From Basidiobolus meristosporus CBS 931.73 (taxonomy: Eukaryota > Basidiobolomycota > Basidiobolomycetes > Basidiobolales > Basidiobolaceae): 64,000 bases of DNA. The stretch lies in the NCBI GenBank assembly GCA_002104905.1, contig MCFE01000205.1, forward strand, positions 62,001 to 126,000, written 5' to 3'. The notes beneath the pieces are model-generated. The model searched no databases. It was not told the DNA's origin and was given only the letters and a program-made list of their open reading frames with translations. The position numbers and the translations under genes are program-made. How positions within the stretch are numbered: position 1 is the first letter of the stretch; every line of letters begins with the position of its first letter. Positions 34,976 to 46,928 of the stretch are shown in pieces.

Positions 34976-35203
34976 TGTTGTAAAAATTTGTATTTCCACC
35001 TAAATATTCACCTAACTTAGTCACTTGGATCATTACCTTCATACCCTAGAGAATACTAACCAAATTCCTTGTTGGGATTTACTTGGATTATTTTCCCCAA
35101 AATACCAGGTACCCAGAAAATTAAAATTCTCAAAGATGTCCAAACAGCCCCAAACTTTGCACACATGTTCTTGGGACCTTCCTTAACCTATTCTACATGT
35201 TTG
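34976..35203 (+). repeat. Copia 5' LTR, lacking its 3' third and the primer-binding site
   Basis: Starts TGTTGTAAAAATTTG and follows the 3' LTR until CTACATGTTTG. It then jumps straight to the gag leader (TAATGTCTACTACTGC), which in the copy at 43,727 comes about 150 bp later, after the LTR end and primer-binding site. Confidence 0.85.
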
Positions 35204-35205
35204 TA

Positions 35206-38200
35206 ATGTCTACTACTGCTATTACTGGAATTTTCCCCTCTCCTGAATAATTGGATGGATCTAACTACCAAGTGTGGAAGGTGAAGATGAAGATGCTGCT
35301 ACAAGAAAGAGGCCCATGGGATATTGTAATGGGAGAAGAATGGCTCCTAAAAACGTGGGAGTGGAAGCCTTGAAGTACCAGAAGAAAGAACAAAGTGCCT
35401 TTGACTGCATATGCCGTAATGTTAAAGACAAATTGCTAATTCAATGCTCAAGAGCAAAAATGGCAAAGAATGCCTGGAAGGCATTAGAAGACACCTACCA
35501 GTCATGTTCAGCTGCTAAGAAAATGTATCTGAGACAAAAATTCTTTACTACAAAGATGCTGCCAGGAGAAGTAGTGAAAAATCTAATTAACAGAATTACC
35601 CTGCTGGTAGATAAGTTGGAATCTGTGGGCATACCAACTACTGATGAGGATGTAATAGTCACCATCCTGAATAGCCTGACAGACAAGGTTCAGGGCCTTG
35701 TATCAGCCCTAGAGTCCAGAACTGAAGATTTGACCTTAAATTACATATATGGAAGGCTCCTGGATGAAGAATTAAGAAAATCAACTGCAAATAAGAAGGA
35801 AGAAGAAAATGCTTTAATAAGCAATGATAACCAACAAAGGAGGTACCCTAAACCTTACAAAGGTAACAGTAACCTGTTTTGTAACTACTGCAAAAGGAAA
35901 GGACACAAATCAGACTGGTGTCTCAAAAAGTAAGATAATCAGCAAAATAAGCCTGAATATGGAAATGCTGCAACAACTGAAAATAGACTATTCATGTCTG
36001 CACTAAATATGACTACAAACAAGGATTCTCAGATGTGGTATATTGACTCTGGAGCATCTCAACACTTTACACACCAAAAAGAACATTTTACCCAATATCA
36101 AGAAACTCCAATTAAGAAGGTTTTCATGGGTGACAATAGAACGTTTGATGCAGTGGGAGAAGGAACTATCCAAGTAAACCTAAGAAGCAGTGAAGGAAGC
36201 CATACACTGACATTTAAAGAAGTTCTCTATGTACCAGAAATAGCCAAGAACCTACTATCTGTAAGCAAGGCCACTGCAGAAGGACTCAGTTTCAGCTTTG
36301 ACAATTCTGGATGCAAGATCACTGATCAAAATGGTGCCCATATTGCTTTGGGTATCAGAGATCAGAATCTATACAAGTTGACTTATATTCCATCATATTT
36401 GGAAGCCAATATAAGTAACTTAAATGAAGAAACACCAATGCTTTGGCACAGGAGATTTGGGTGCATCAATTTTGATTATTTGCGCAAAATGATCAAAGAT
36501 CAGCTAATTTCTGGAGCAAAAATTGATTCCCCAGCCAATTTGGAGCACTGTGAGGCCTGCATATATGGGAAACAAGCCAGAAAACTGTTCAAGAGCTCTT
36601 GGTTAATCAAAACTAAGAAAAAATTAGTTCTAATTCACTCAGATCTGTGTGGACCTATGCAAAATTTATCCTTAGGTGGGATGAAGTACTTAATCACTTT
36701 TATTGATGATTATACAAAATACACATGGGTATACTTCATGAAGAGAAAGGAAGAAGTTCTGTCTAAGCTCAGGGAGTTCAAAGCCATGGTGGAGAGAGAC
36801 ACTGGTGAAAAAATCAAGAAAATATGCTCTGACAAAGGTGGAGAATATACCTCAAAACTCTTCATCCACTTCTGCAGAATTCATGGGATAAAGCAAGAGA
36901 CTACTGTACCATACTCCCCACAGCAAAATGGAGTAGCAGAACAAGCTAACAGATCAATAATTGATATGGCAAGATCTATGATTGATGATCAAAAATTATC
37001 CTATGATTTTTGAGTGGAATCAGTTGCCACTGCTGTATATCTTAAAAATAGGAGTTATAACAGAATACTTTGTGATTCTACTCCATTTGAAGCATGGTAT
37101 GGATACAGATCAAGGGCAGATCATCTAAGAGTATTTGGGTGTACAGCATATGCCAAGAAACTGCCCGGAAATCAGTCAAAAATCAAGCCAAAAAGTGTAA
37201 AATGCATATTTTTGGGCTTTTGCAATGAGAGTAAAGCATACAGACTCTACAGTACCAAAGCAAAGAAGCTAATCAAGTCCAGGGATGTGTTGTTTGATGA
37301 AAATTTAAAATTTTCACAAAAAATGACATCAGATGATGACAAAAATTTTATCTCAAGTCCACCAATTGTCAGGATTGAATCAGAGCAAAACAATGTAATT
37401 TTTTCACTCCAGAGGACTCTACATTCATGGTTCAGCCAGGATCAGTGCCCAGGGATATCCCAGAAGTGATCATTCCAGTATCAAATGCGTGGAGATCCAA
37501 TTGGACAAGAAATAGCCCAGATTACTATATCAATGTGGGTACAAACTTAGCCTATGCCTATTCAGTCCATATTAATGAACCCCAGACTGTAAAAGAGGCC
37601 CTAAATAGCCCTCAGATAAAGTTTTGGAGATCTGCAATGACTGAGGAATATCTGGCCCTGATGGAAAATCAAACTTGGGACTTGGTCAAATTACCAATCA
37701 ACCAAATATCAATTGGATGCAGTTGGGTCTTCTAGACAAAATACAAGGCTGATGGTACAATTGAAGGATACAAAGCAAGACTTGAAGCCAAAGGATACTT
37801 GCAAACAAAAGGACTTCACTATACTGAGACCTTTGCACCGGTAGCCAAGTTTAATTCCATCAGATTAATATTAGCTATTGCAGCCAAATATAAGTTATTT
37901 ATTCATCAAATATAAGTAGAAGCAGCATTTTTGAATGGAGAACTTGATGAGGACATGTATATGGACAAGTCTGATGGGTTTGTTGACCAAGATAACCCCC
38001 ATTTGGTCTGCAAGCTTAAAAAGTTACTATATGGTCCCACAATCACTGAGAGCCTGAAATTGCAAGATAGATTCTTATTTGGAATCATTGAGTTTCAAAA
38101 GGAGTAATGCTGACTATAGTATATACTATTAGCCAGATAGAGCAGATCCCATCTATTAGCTCTATATGTGGATGATCTTACTATAGCCACCAATAACCTA

Positions 38201-39150
38201 GAAACATTGGAAGAGACAAAATCCAGCTTATCCAAGGAGTTCAAGATGTCCAATCTAGGAAAACTCAGTTACTAACTAGGGATTAAGTTCTCCATAGACA
38301 GAAGTACCCAGACTATTACCCTAAGCCAGTCCAAGTATATTCAAGATATACTAAAGAAGTGCAAAATGGAAGACTGTAAACCAGCAGCTACCCCAATGGA
38401 GACAAACCTTAACTTGGTCAAAACTCAACCAAATCAAGAGAGCTTGGTGCCATCTGAAAGCCCTGACTTTCCTTATCAATCAATGGTTGGCAGTCCGATG
38501 TATATTATGCTTGGAACACATCTAGATGTCTCATATTCAGTGGGAGTTGTCAGCCAACATAATCAGAACTATGGATCTGGATATATTGCAGCAGTTAAGC
38601 GGATTTTTAAATACCTAAAAGGAACTGCTGATATCTACCTAAGCTACACTTATAAGGATTCAGAACAGGATCTTGTGGGATATTCTGATGCTGATTGGGG
38701 ACAAAATATAGAAGACAGAAGTTCCACAACAGGATACACCTTTTTTTACTGTCAAAGAGCAATTACATGGAATTCAAGAAAGCAACCAACCATAGCACTC
38801 TCTACCACAGAGGCAGGGTACATGGCAGCCTGTGAAGCTACAAAAGAAGCAATGTGGTTAAGAAAGCTGTTTACAGATTTAGACAAATGTCAAAAGAAGC
38901 CTATTACTTTATTTCAAGATAATCAAGGATGTATACAATTAGGTAGAAATCCAACTTTTCATGCTGGAACAAAGCACATAGATATTAGACATCATTTCAT
39001 ATGTGAAACTATAGAGAATAACTTAGCTAGCTTAGTTTACTATCCTACAGATGAAATGATTGCAGACATATTCACCAAACCATGAGCTAGAGACAAGTTT
39101 GAATATCTTAGGTAAAAATTAGGACTAGTCAGTATGAACATTTAGCTGAG
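35206..39150 (+). pseudogene. Copia gag-pol polyprotein, interrupted
   Basis: Gag starts MSTTAITGIF at 35,206; a one-base loss near 35,341 shifts the frame, and a zinc knuckle CNYCKRKGHKSDWC closes gag near 35,925. Protease has the active site WYIDSGASQHF. Integrase shows the H-H-C-C finger (HRRFGCIN...CEAC) and D-D-E (HSDLCGPM, CSDKGGEY, QQNGVAEQANRS). RT has [11 protein letters not shown] and the YVDD site (LLALYVDDLTIATNN). RNase H gives YSDADWGQN and ends IADIFTKP near 39,082. Stops: TAA 35,931, TGA 37,011 (expected Trp, FWVESV), and several in RT between 37,733 and 38,280. The layout is copia (integrase before RT), not gypsy. Not functional. Confidence 0.9.
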
Positions 39151-39156
39151 TGGGAG

Positions 39157-39505
39157 TGTTATAAAAATTTGTATTTCCACCTAAATATTCACCTAACTTA
39201 GTCACTTGGATCATTACCTTCATATCCTAGAGAATACTGACCAAATTCCTTGTTGGGATTTACTTGGAATATTTTCACCAAAATACCAGGTACCCAGAAC
39301 ATCAAAATTCTCAAAGTTGTCCAAACAGCGCCAAACTTTGCACACATGTTCTTGGGACCTTCCTTAACCTATTCTACATGCTTGCTATGCCAAGACCAGG
39401 TAAAAGTATAAATACTTCTCTTATATTCAATAAACCATCAAGTGAAAACCACATAATCTACTTGTTCTCCCAATCACTTCCAATAGCTCCAAGACTCTTA
39501 CAACA
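39157..39505 (+). repeat. Copia 3' LTR, 349 bp
   Basis: TGTTATAAAA...CTCTTACAACA, preceded by the polypurine tract GAGTGGGAG. TATAAATA at 39,407-39,414 and CAATAAACC near 39,428 are in promoter and poly(A) positions. Confidence 0.9.
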
Positions 39506-39899
39506 GAAATATCCAGCTGCAAGCTGAACTTTATTGTGACCTCCTGCCAAGTAGTTAAATGTATATAGATTATAGGTGGGAGTGAGGCTTATGGTATTAT
39601 AGGCATTTGTGGATGCAATACAATAATAACAATAATCAGTAAAGAAGACACTTCAATGCTACTTCTAAACTTGATATATCCTCAGTGAGAGCCACACAAT
39701 CCACTTCTTCTCCCAAGTGCTCAGTATTACCAATACTCTCACAACACTTAGAGCCTTCCTTGATGTTCTTTATATGTCCAACTATCAAAGACCATGTATA
39801 ATATCAAGTACTACTCCCCCATGGGATCAGGGAATTATGGCCAGATTCCTTGCTGTGACTTGGAATAGTTTGGCCTAAGCATTGGGCACCTAGGATGCA
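39506..39899. repeat. Debris of older copia LTRs
   Basis: 39,686-39,746 (CCACACAATCCACTTCTTC...CTCTCACAACA) resembles the LTR end, and 39,823-39,890 (CAGATTCCTTGCTGTGACTTGG) resembles the LTR middle. No gene. Confidence 0.5.
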
Positions 39900-41630
39900 A
39901 GTGACATAGTAAAAAAAACTATAGCCTCCTGCTTGCTAACCTGTACATACACACACATACCTGCTGCATTGAAACACTTCTATCTCCTCAACTTTACAGC
40001 TTTTTAGTGTGCTGCTTGCAAAGTTGCCATATATCTTGAATTGCTGGTTACATATACATCTTGCAAACATATGCTTGGATGCCACTGCTTTGCCATAAAT
40101 ACCTCCTCAATATCTGCAAGGAACTTTTTGGTATTTAACCAGTATATTCCTTCTCCCTGCGGGATTCAAATCCCCATTATAGGCACACTCTGGCTCTTGT
40201 GTGTGTAAGTTCCTTATTGAATGGTATAGAAATTGACTTGTGGCCAAGACAAGCCAGGCATACTATGGTAAAGCTGTCCTAATAGAAATTAGTAGCTTGT
40301 TGCACCCAACTCAACTTTTCAAACCTAACTCATTACCTGCACATTGGGGCTGCTTAGCCTCTTTATGCTAAAGGTACAGGTGCCTCCATGTGCACATCTG
40401 TCCTCACCATTTTCCAACTCTTCCTGGCTGTTCTGCACATGCCAACTCATCACATCCATAATGGCTTTGAAGGATATCCTCATGATGAGATTAGGATATG
40501 GTAGTACCTGCAACTTGACTTGTTTTCCTATCTCCCCATGTATCTGCTCCATAAGAAGCTCCCAAAAGGTGAAGCAAGGCCCATTATTTTTCACACACCA
40601 AGCAAGATGGAGTAGAGAATGGGAACAGGAGTGGCAGAGATTAATGTGCTCATCTTTGTGCTTGAGTACAGTCACTCAAATCCTGACATAAACTCCTTGC
40701 GTAAAAGCTGTAGATGTGTCAAGCTGACATTGGTGATCCGCTTCTGAATATATATTCCTACAATGTCAAGATATGACTCCCAAGGCCTCCAATGTACTCT
40801 TGGTAGAAATGATTTCATAAGGCCACTTGAATATACACATATCCTGCTCATCCAGTCCTTGCATTTGTATTGTGACATATGCATGTGAATATTGATTGGA
40901 GCCTGCAAGATAAACATTGGGTGGCACAAACTCTGCAATATCCTGCTGATTCTTTCAAGTTTCTCCGGTATCTTGAAGGGCTTATTCAGCTTGGAATGCC
41001 CCATGTACAACTTGGTTATTAGTATTGCAATATTGTTAAAAGCAAACTCATTACTTTCAGGGGAATGCCTTTGCCCCATCAGATACCATCTATCTTGAGT
41101 ATCTCTAGTTTCCAATTAGCTCCATGTTCTGGCCAATGGCATATAGCTTGCCAGCTCAACTGCAACTGCATGCCAACTTCTGTGCATTCTCTCTGTGGGA
41201 AGATGATTTTCTTGGGGCTGGTGTTTTGATGATCATAATGTGTGTGCATTTTGGAATAAATCCCTTGAATCTCACACATTCAACAGCAATACCATCCATT
41301 ATGCCCACAAAAGCTGGCTATCTTGCTGATGGCTGGGGTATCTCCAGTTTTGATAATATTATGCTCTTTGATATGAGGCCATTTAGGAGTATCCTGCTGG
41401 GCAGCATACCTATTCATCCAGCAATGGATACAGGTAGCTGTCAAGGTAGGACAGTGATTTGGGCCTAGATACCACTGAGACTACTATCAAAATCTTGATG
41501 TCTCCTCCTCCCACAAAGATCTTAATGGTCTCAAACATCTTTCTGTTTATTGGATCATAAATAATCTGTTGCCACTCAAAATATGGCAGAGAATACAAAT
41601 ACTGGAGCTGTTAGCCACCATTCTGAGCTA
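39900..41630 (-). pseudogene. Tnp2/CACTA-like transposase, copy C (best preserved)
   Basis: Minus-strand reading from about 41,600: YSLPYFEWQQIIYDP, IVVSVVSRPKSLSYLDSYLYPLLDE, then CTEVGMQLQLSWQAICHWPEHG, a long open stretch at 41,115-40,672 (RISRILQSLCHPMFI, WMSRICVYSSGLMKSFLP, HWRPWESYLDIVGIYIQ), and 40,675-40,325 (HSLLHLAWCVKNNGPCFTFW, ELLMEQIHGEIGKQVK). The last two match the C-terminal part of Tnp2-type proteins (pattern W..W...YS...L...LP..H...W..F and GP....W.F.ME...G.L). Frames change at least three times, so it is not active. No CACTA ends were found. Confidence 0.7.
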
Positions 41631-41734
41631 CCAATTAGTGTAAGTAGATATCAGAAACAAGCTCCCAGAATTGTAGAGATCCTGATAATATATAATACAT
41701 AAACTTACGTATACTGTGGATAAATACTACTTAA

Positions 41735-41867
41735 TAGACTTGTTGCATTGGATAGTGTCACAGTGAGCAACCAATGCAAATAGTGTTATAGTGTACTAGA
41801 GTGTCATAACAGACCCTCACTCTGCCATGAAAGGTGAAACTTAACTTTACATCATCATGTAAGGCAG
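41735..41867. repeat. Fragment of a palindromic MITE arm
   Basis: TAGACTTGTTGCATTGGATAG at 41,735, then sequence resembling the left arm of 15,850-16,197 down to CATCATGTAAGGCAG, where a gypsy LTR interrupts it. Confidence 0.6.
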
Positions 41868-42488
41868 TGTAGTAATGGAAAGTATGCCATCAATAGAACT
41901 TACATTATATCCATTTCTTTATTTTGCCTTTTGCTATTATCACACACTAATGAAAGATGCAGAATTTAGAACTTTGAAGGATAATGCTTAAGACCCTGAC
42001 AAGCAGTCTACCCAAGAATATTATATCATGCAGTACACTCAGTAGTCAGATCTTAACAACTGAAAGATTTTAGCTTTGTATCACACTTTTTGCTAGCACA
42101 ATTGCCAAAACCTTTGATCCTTCAGAATTTTTATTTATGTGAATTCCCCTGCTGAAAGAAAAAAAAGCAAGCTTTCTTTACAGAATCTCCACTCTAAGAT
42201 TACAAGTTCAATGGTTATATGACTTCCCCTGCATTACTTGCACTGTTGAGTACTCTGACTTTGATTAGTACTATAACAGTAAAGAGACTGCAAAGCATAC
42301 TAGAATCCAATCTAGGTTCTTCAGAAAAGCAAGCACTTTTCTGTTGCAGAATTCCCCTCTAAGAGACATTGTTATTCAAAAGATGCTGCCTTAGTCTACA
42401 GACCCCTTTAGAGACCCATTTAGCCTAAAGACCTGATAGTCAACAGAAGGTCCAAACACTGCTGCAGAAGTGTGAAACACTACCTATA
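41868..42488 (+). repeat. Ty3/gypsy-1 solo LTR
   Basis: TGTAGTAATGGAAAGTATG...ACTACCTATA, aligned with 11,467-12,466 but shorter: the CpG-rich middle and most CCCCTTTAG units are absent. No pol sequence is adjacent. Confidence 0.75.
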
Positions 42489-42491
42489 GTA

Positions 42492-43726
42492 TAGACTTGT
42501 TGTCTTAGATAATGCCAAATAAGGCCAGCTTGCTTATAGTTCCAAAATCATTGGACACTCTTCAGCACCATTGGCTTCCTATAAGCTGCAATACATTCTA
42601 ATCTCTGACAATACTCTCATATAAAAGCCAAGTCTGCCATAAATTACACCCCTCTACTAAATTCAGGATGATTCTCTACCCCAAGTGCTTTGCCATGCCT
42701 ACTTCAAGCAAATGTCCCACTGAACCAATGCCAACCTCAATGTCCAACAGTGTTTGAAACTTCACACAGTGTGCCTTGTATTTACCAGAATATAAGTGCC
42801 TTTGCCCTCTAGAAGGTCTGCTAATCCTGACTGGATAGGTATCTAAAATACTCCTGGTATAGAGCCTTTTGCTCAGCACTCTGGGATATGGAAGTCTATT
42901 GGAGTTTCTGAACCTAGTATTGCAAACTTGTACTAAATCACCCATACTCTCTGCAAGGTGGTTCTCCATTGCTGTCAGCTGGGGATGCAAGCTGCTAGGA
43001 CTCTTGTTGCCATGGATAGTGTGGCAAAACCTTGTAGGGTATTATTTCTTGTAATAGCATAGAAGCTCAACAAGGAATCTCCTGGAGTAGATTGGGGTAG
43101 ATGGTCCACAGTACTTAGCACAGATCCCCTCTAATGTGTCAAAAGGAAATCCAGTGGAAGTGATGGGATGGATGAGAAAAGATCACTCAGATGATTGGAA
43201 CAGATGTGCCTTCAAGTAATTTGGTACCATTAGTTTAATTTATCTGATTTTTCATGCTTTATGATTAAATCTCCATCAATTACCAAGTATCCCATCATTA
43301 TGTTGCAAAAGTCATTTGCAAACAATTGCTTGGTAACCTCATTGATGATATGCTCACTATACTGTAATCAAATAGGAAATCTGCAACTAATATGATCTGA
43401 TCTGTGTCCATGTAATCCAAGATGCATCATTGATAATATATGGAAAATTCAGCAATCATATCAGCTTTCATATGTATTTCATATAAGTTCAGATTTATGC
43501 CAGTATACAGTTGTATAAGAATCCAAATTTGTCACTCCGGTCCCTATACCAAGTCTCAACTCATCTTTGGTACAACCAAGACAAAACCCATACCCCAGCT
43601 GACTAGATTTGTCTGGACTGGAAAAGACAATGTTGGATCTGTTTGTGCTCTTGCCAAATGATTTCAGTATGGCCTAAGTGTCTATGATGAGCCTTCATAT
43701 AGATATCTGGGCACTACTCATTAATC
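42492..43726 (-). mobile_element. PIF/Harbinger-type element 3, truncated
   Basis: TAGACTTGTTGTCTTAG at 42,492 is the terminal repeat. The transposase reads on the minus strand from about 43,190 to 42,560: FPFDTLEG..., QLTAMENHLAESMGDL, LPYPRVLSKRLY, then ILDTYPVRISRPSRGQ, which keeps the first catalytic Asp. The C-terminal DDE part after ITAYRKP-equivalent is deleted, and stops occur. The partner ORF begins on the plus strand (43,440-43,726) and is cut by a copia LTR after TTAATC. Confidence 0.75.
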
Positions 43727-44073
43727 TGTTGTAAAAATTAGTAATTCCACCTATATATTCACCTAACTTAGTCACTTAGATAGTTACCTTCAAATCCTAG
43801 GGAATACTGATCAAATTCCTTGTTGGGATTTACTTGGAATATTTTTGCCAAAATACCAGGTACCCAGAAAATTAAAATTCTCAAAGTTGTCCAAACAGCC
43901 CCAAACTTTGCACACGTGTTCTTGGGACCTTCCTTAAGCTATTCTACAGGTTTGTCAAGCCAAGATCATGTAAAGTACAAATACTACTTTTACATTCATT
44001 GAATTATTAAGTGAAATCACATAACTTACTTGGTCTCCTAGTCACTTCCAATATCTCCAAGACTCTTACAACA
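43727..44073 (+). repeat. Copia LTR, complete
   Basis: TGTTGTAAAAATTAG...CTCTTACAACA, 347 bp, inserted after TTAATC in the partner ORF of Harbinger element 3. Confidence 0.85.
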
Positions 44074-44085
44074 GGTTATAAGCCC
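44074..44085 (+). other. Copia primer-binding site matching the initiator tRNA-Met anticodon arm
   Basis: GGTTATAAGCCC follows the LTR end CA directly. The reverse copy at 46,211-46,222 reads GGTTATGAGCCC. Its complement GGGCTCATAACC has the CAU anticodon and stem of eukaryotic initiator tRNA-Met, the pairing used by half-tRNA-primed elements such as Drosophila copia. Confidence 0.7.
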
Positions 44086-44106
44086 CAAGTTGTCACTTTC
44101 TGCAAT

Positions 44107-45395
44107 GTCTACTTCTGCTATTACTGGAACTTTTCCCTCTGCTGAGAAGTTTGATGGATCTAACCAATAAGTGTGGGAGGTGAAGATGAAGATGCTGCTG
44201 CAAGAAAGAGGCCTTTGGGATATTGTCACAGGAGAAGAATGCCCTCCTAAAAACATGGGAGAGGAAGCCTTAAATTACCTTAAGAAAGAACTAAGGGCCT
44301 TGAACTCCATTTGCGTTGATGTGGAAGATAAGTTGCAATTCAATGATCAAGAGCAAAAACAGCAAAGAATGCCTGGAAGGCATTAGAAGACACCTACCAG
44401 CCATGACAGCTGCTAAGAAAAAGTATCTGAGACAAAAATTCTTCAATACAAAGATGCAGCCAGGAGAAGAAATGAACAATCTATCAACAGAATTACACTG
44501 CTGGTGGGTGAGAAGATATCTGCTGGAGTACCAACTATTGATGAGGATGTGATAGTTACCTTTCTAAGTAGTCTGTCAGACAAGTTTTAGGGCCTTGTAT
44601 TGACCCTGGAGTCCTCAACTGAAGATTTGACCTTAAATTAAAATATGAAAAGCTCTTGGATGAAGAATTAAGAAAATCAAGTGCCAATAAGAAGGAAGAA
44701 GGCAATGCTTTAATAGACAATGATTACCAACAAAGAAGGTATGCAAGACCCTACAAAGGCAACAGCAACCTGTTTTGCAACTGCCACAAAAGGAAAGGAT
44801 ACACATCAGACCAGTGTCTCAAAAAGAGAGATCATCAGCAAAAGAAGCTTCAGTATAAAAATGCTGCCACAACTGAGGACAGATGATTCATATCTGCACT
44901 AAATATGACCACAAACAAGGATTATCAGACATGGTATATTGGCTCTGGAGCATGTCAACACTTTACACATCACAAAGAACTTTTACCCAATACAAAGAAA
45001 TTCCAATCAGAGGGTTTTCATGGGTGACAATAGAACACTTGATGCAGTGGGAGAAGGAACTATCCACTTAAACCCTAGAAGCAGTGAGGAAGCCATACAT
45101 TGACCTTTAGAGAAGTACTCTATGTACCAGAAATAGTCAAGAATCTACTATCTGTAAAAGGCCACAGCAGAAGAACTCAGTTTCAACTTGGACAACTCTG
45201 GATGCAGGAATACCTTTCAAAATGGCGCCCATATTGCTTTGTGTATCAGAGATCAGAATCTGTATAAGTTGACTTATATTCCATCATATCTGGAAGCCAA
45301 CGCAAGTAACTCAAATGGGGAAACACCAATGCTTCAGCACAGGAGATTTTGCCACATCAATTTTGATTATTTGTGCCCAATGATCAAAGATCCGC
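44107..45395 (+). pseudogene. Copia gag/protease/integrase-start fragment
   Basis: Opens MSTSAITGTFPSAE at 44,107, then LQERGLWDIVTGEE, zinc-knuckle relic CNCHKRKGYTSDQC (second Cys-His pair altered, H to Y), WYIGSGACQHF (protease Asp changed to Gly) and LYKLTYIPSYLEAN. It stops in the integrase finger (HRRFCHINFDYL) at about 45,395. Several frameshifts. Confidence 0.75.
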
Positions 45396-45960
45396 TAAGC
45401 CTCCTCAAAGCCTGCTGCCTCTCCATCATCCTTGCCCAAATGGACTCCTTTGTCCCCTCTTCTTCTTTTGAATTCTCTCCCTAAAAGTCTCTCACAACTT
45501 GCATCCTTTGCAAAGATAATATTCTCAAAGGCCAATCCACCTTTGTTGTTGAAATGTCTGACCTTAGATATATCCTCAAATATACCAACCCCTACACTTT
45601 AGTTTTTGCTAACAAAATGCCCACAGCACAGAACACATCTCTGCATCTGCCATCCCACCTCCAGCATCATAACTCTTGCCAAACAAAATATCATCTTTAT
45701 GTTCACCACCCATTTACACAACATCTACAAATTTATCATAGATATTCCCAGCATTGAAGTTTTTCATCTCTCTGTTAATTTCAAACATATTAATTCTAAA
45801 TATGTTATTATCTTTGAATGCAAGATTAAAAAAGGTCCCTGTGACTCCATTTATGGCATCAAAGGCTGCAAATTCCTTAACATGGACCTTAACTTCTGCC
45901 AAAAAGCATTCCAAATCAATGCAAACATTTTGTCCTGTGAAGATGAAACTTGTCCCACTA
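45396..45960 (+). other. Unknown coding-like insert within the copia nest
   Basis: The plus strand has a coding-like reading in two frames joined by a shift near 45,680: TCILCKDNILKGQSTFVVEM, then IDIPSIEVFHLSVNFKHINS and SIYGIKGCKFLNMDLNFCQK. This may be from a LINE ORF1 or another mobile gene, but I do not recognise it. It appears once in the window. Confidence 0.3.
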
Positions 45961-46569
45961 GCAGTTTGTCTTTAACATTAAGACAAATGCAGTTAAAGGC
46001 ACTTTGTTCTTTCTTCTGGTACTCTGATGCTTCCTCTTCCATGTTTTTAGGGAGCATTCTTCTCCCATGATAATATCCCCAAGGCTTCTTTCTTGTAGCA
46101 GCATCTTCATCTTCACCTTCCACACATGCTAGTTGGATCCATTCAACTTTTCAGCAGAGGGAAAAACTCCAGTAGTAACAGCAGTAGATATTGCAGAGAG
46201 TGACAGCTTGGGGCTCATAACCTGTTGTAAGAGTCTTAGAGATATTGGAAGTGATTGGGAGAACAAGTAGATTTTATGGCCTTCACTTAATTATATATTC
46301 AGTGTGAAAGTAGTATTTATACTTTTACATGGTCTTAGCATAACAAACATGTAAATAAATTACAGAAGGTCCCAAGAGCATGTGTGCAAAGTTTAGGGCT
46401 GTTTTGACAACTTTAAGAATTTTCATGTTTTAGGTACTTGGTATTTTGGTGAGATATTTTAAGTAAATCCCAACAAAGAGTTTGGTTAGTATTCTCTAGG
46501 ATATGAAGGCCATGATCTAAGTGGCTAAGTCAGGTGAATAATTAGGTGGAATTACAAATTTTTACAGCA
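45961..46569 (-). repeat. Inverted copia 5' end: gag start, primer-binding site, LTR
   Basis: On the minus strand: LTR 46,569-46,223, primer-binding site 46,222-46,211, then the gag start (KKPWGYYHGRRMLPKNMEEE in one frame, QKKEQSAFNCICLNVKDKLL) until 45,961. It abuts RNase H of a plus-strand copia at 46,570 with no spacer. Confidence 0.8.
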
Positions 46570-46917
46570 GTTTCCACCACAGAGGCAGATTATATGGCAG
46601 CCTGTGAAGCTACAAAAGAAGTAATGTGGTTAAGGAAGCTTTTTACAGATTTAGGACTATGTCAAAAGCTGCCTATTACTCTATCTCAAGATAATCAAGA
46701 ATGTGTACAATTAAGTAGAAATACAACTTCTCATGCTAGAACTAAGCATATACATATTAGATGTCATTTCATATGTGAAGCTAGAGAGAATAACTTAGTT
46801 AGCTTTGTTTGCTGTCTTTCAGTCAAAATGATTGCAGACATATTTACCAAAACATTAGCTGGAGACCAGTTTGAATATCTTAGGTCCAGATTAGGATTAG
46901 TCAGTATGAACATTTAG
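46570..46917 (+). pseudogene. Copia RNase H fragment
   Basis: An open frame STTEADYMAACEATKEVMWL...LRSRLGLVSMNI ends at TAG 46,915. It aligns with 38,798-39,150. It keeps the C-terminal RNase H helices but no upstream RT, and is followed by GAGTGGGAG and an LTR. Confidence 0.85.
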
Positions 46918-46928
46918 CTGAGTGGGAG

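Larger units (their letters stand above)
34976..39505 (+). mobile_element. Ty1/copia element, 5' LTR truncated
   Basis: Partial 5' LTR (34,976-35,203), gag and pol in the copia order (protease, integrase, RT, RNase H), then a complete 3' LTR (39,157-39,505). Flanks are GAAAG before and GAAAT after, a near-perfect 5-bp duplication. The two LTRs differ at about ten sites over roughly 228 bp by eye, so the insertion is not very old. The end of the 5' LTR and the primer-binding site are deleted. Confidence 0.85.
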
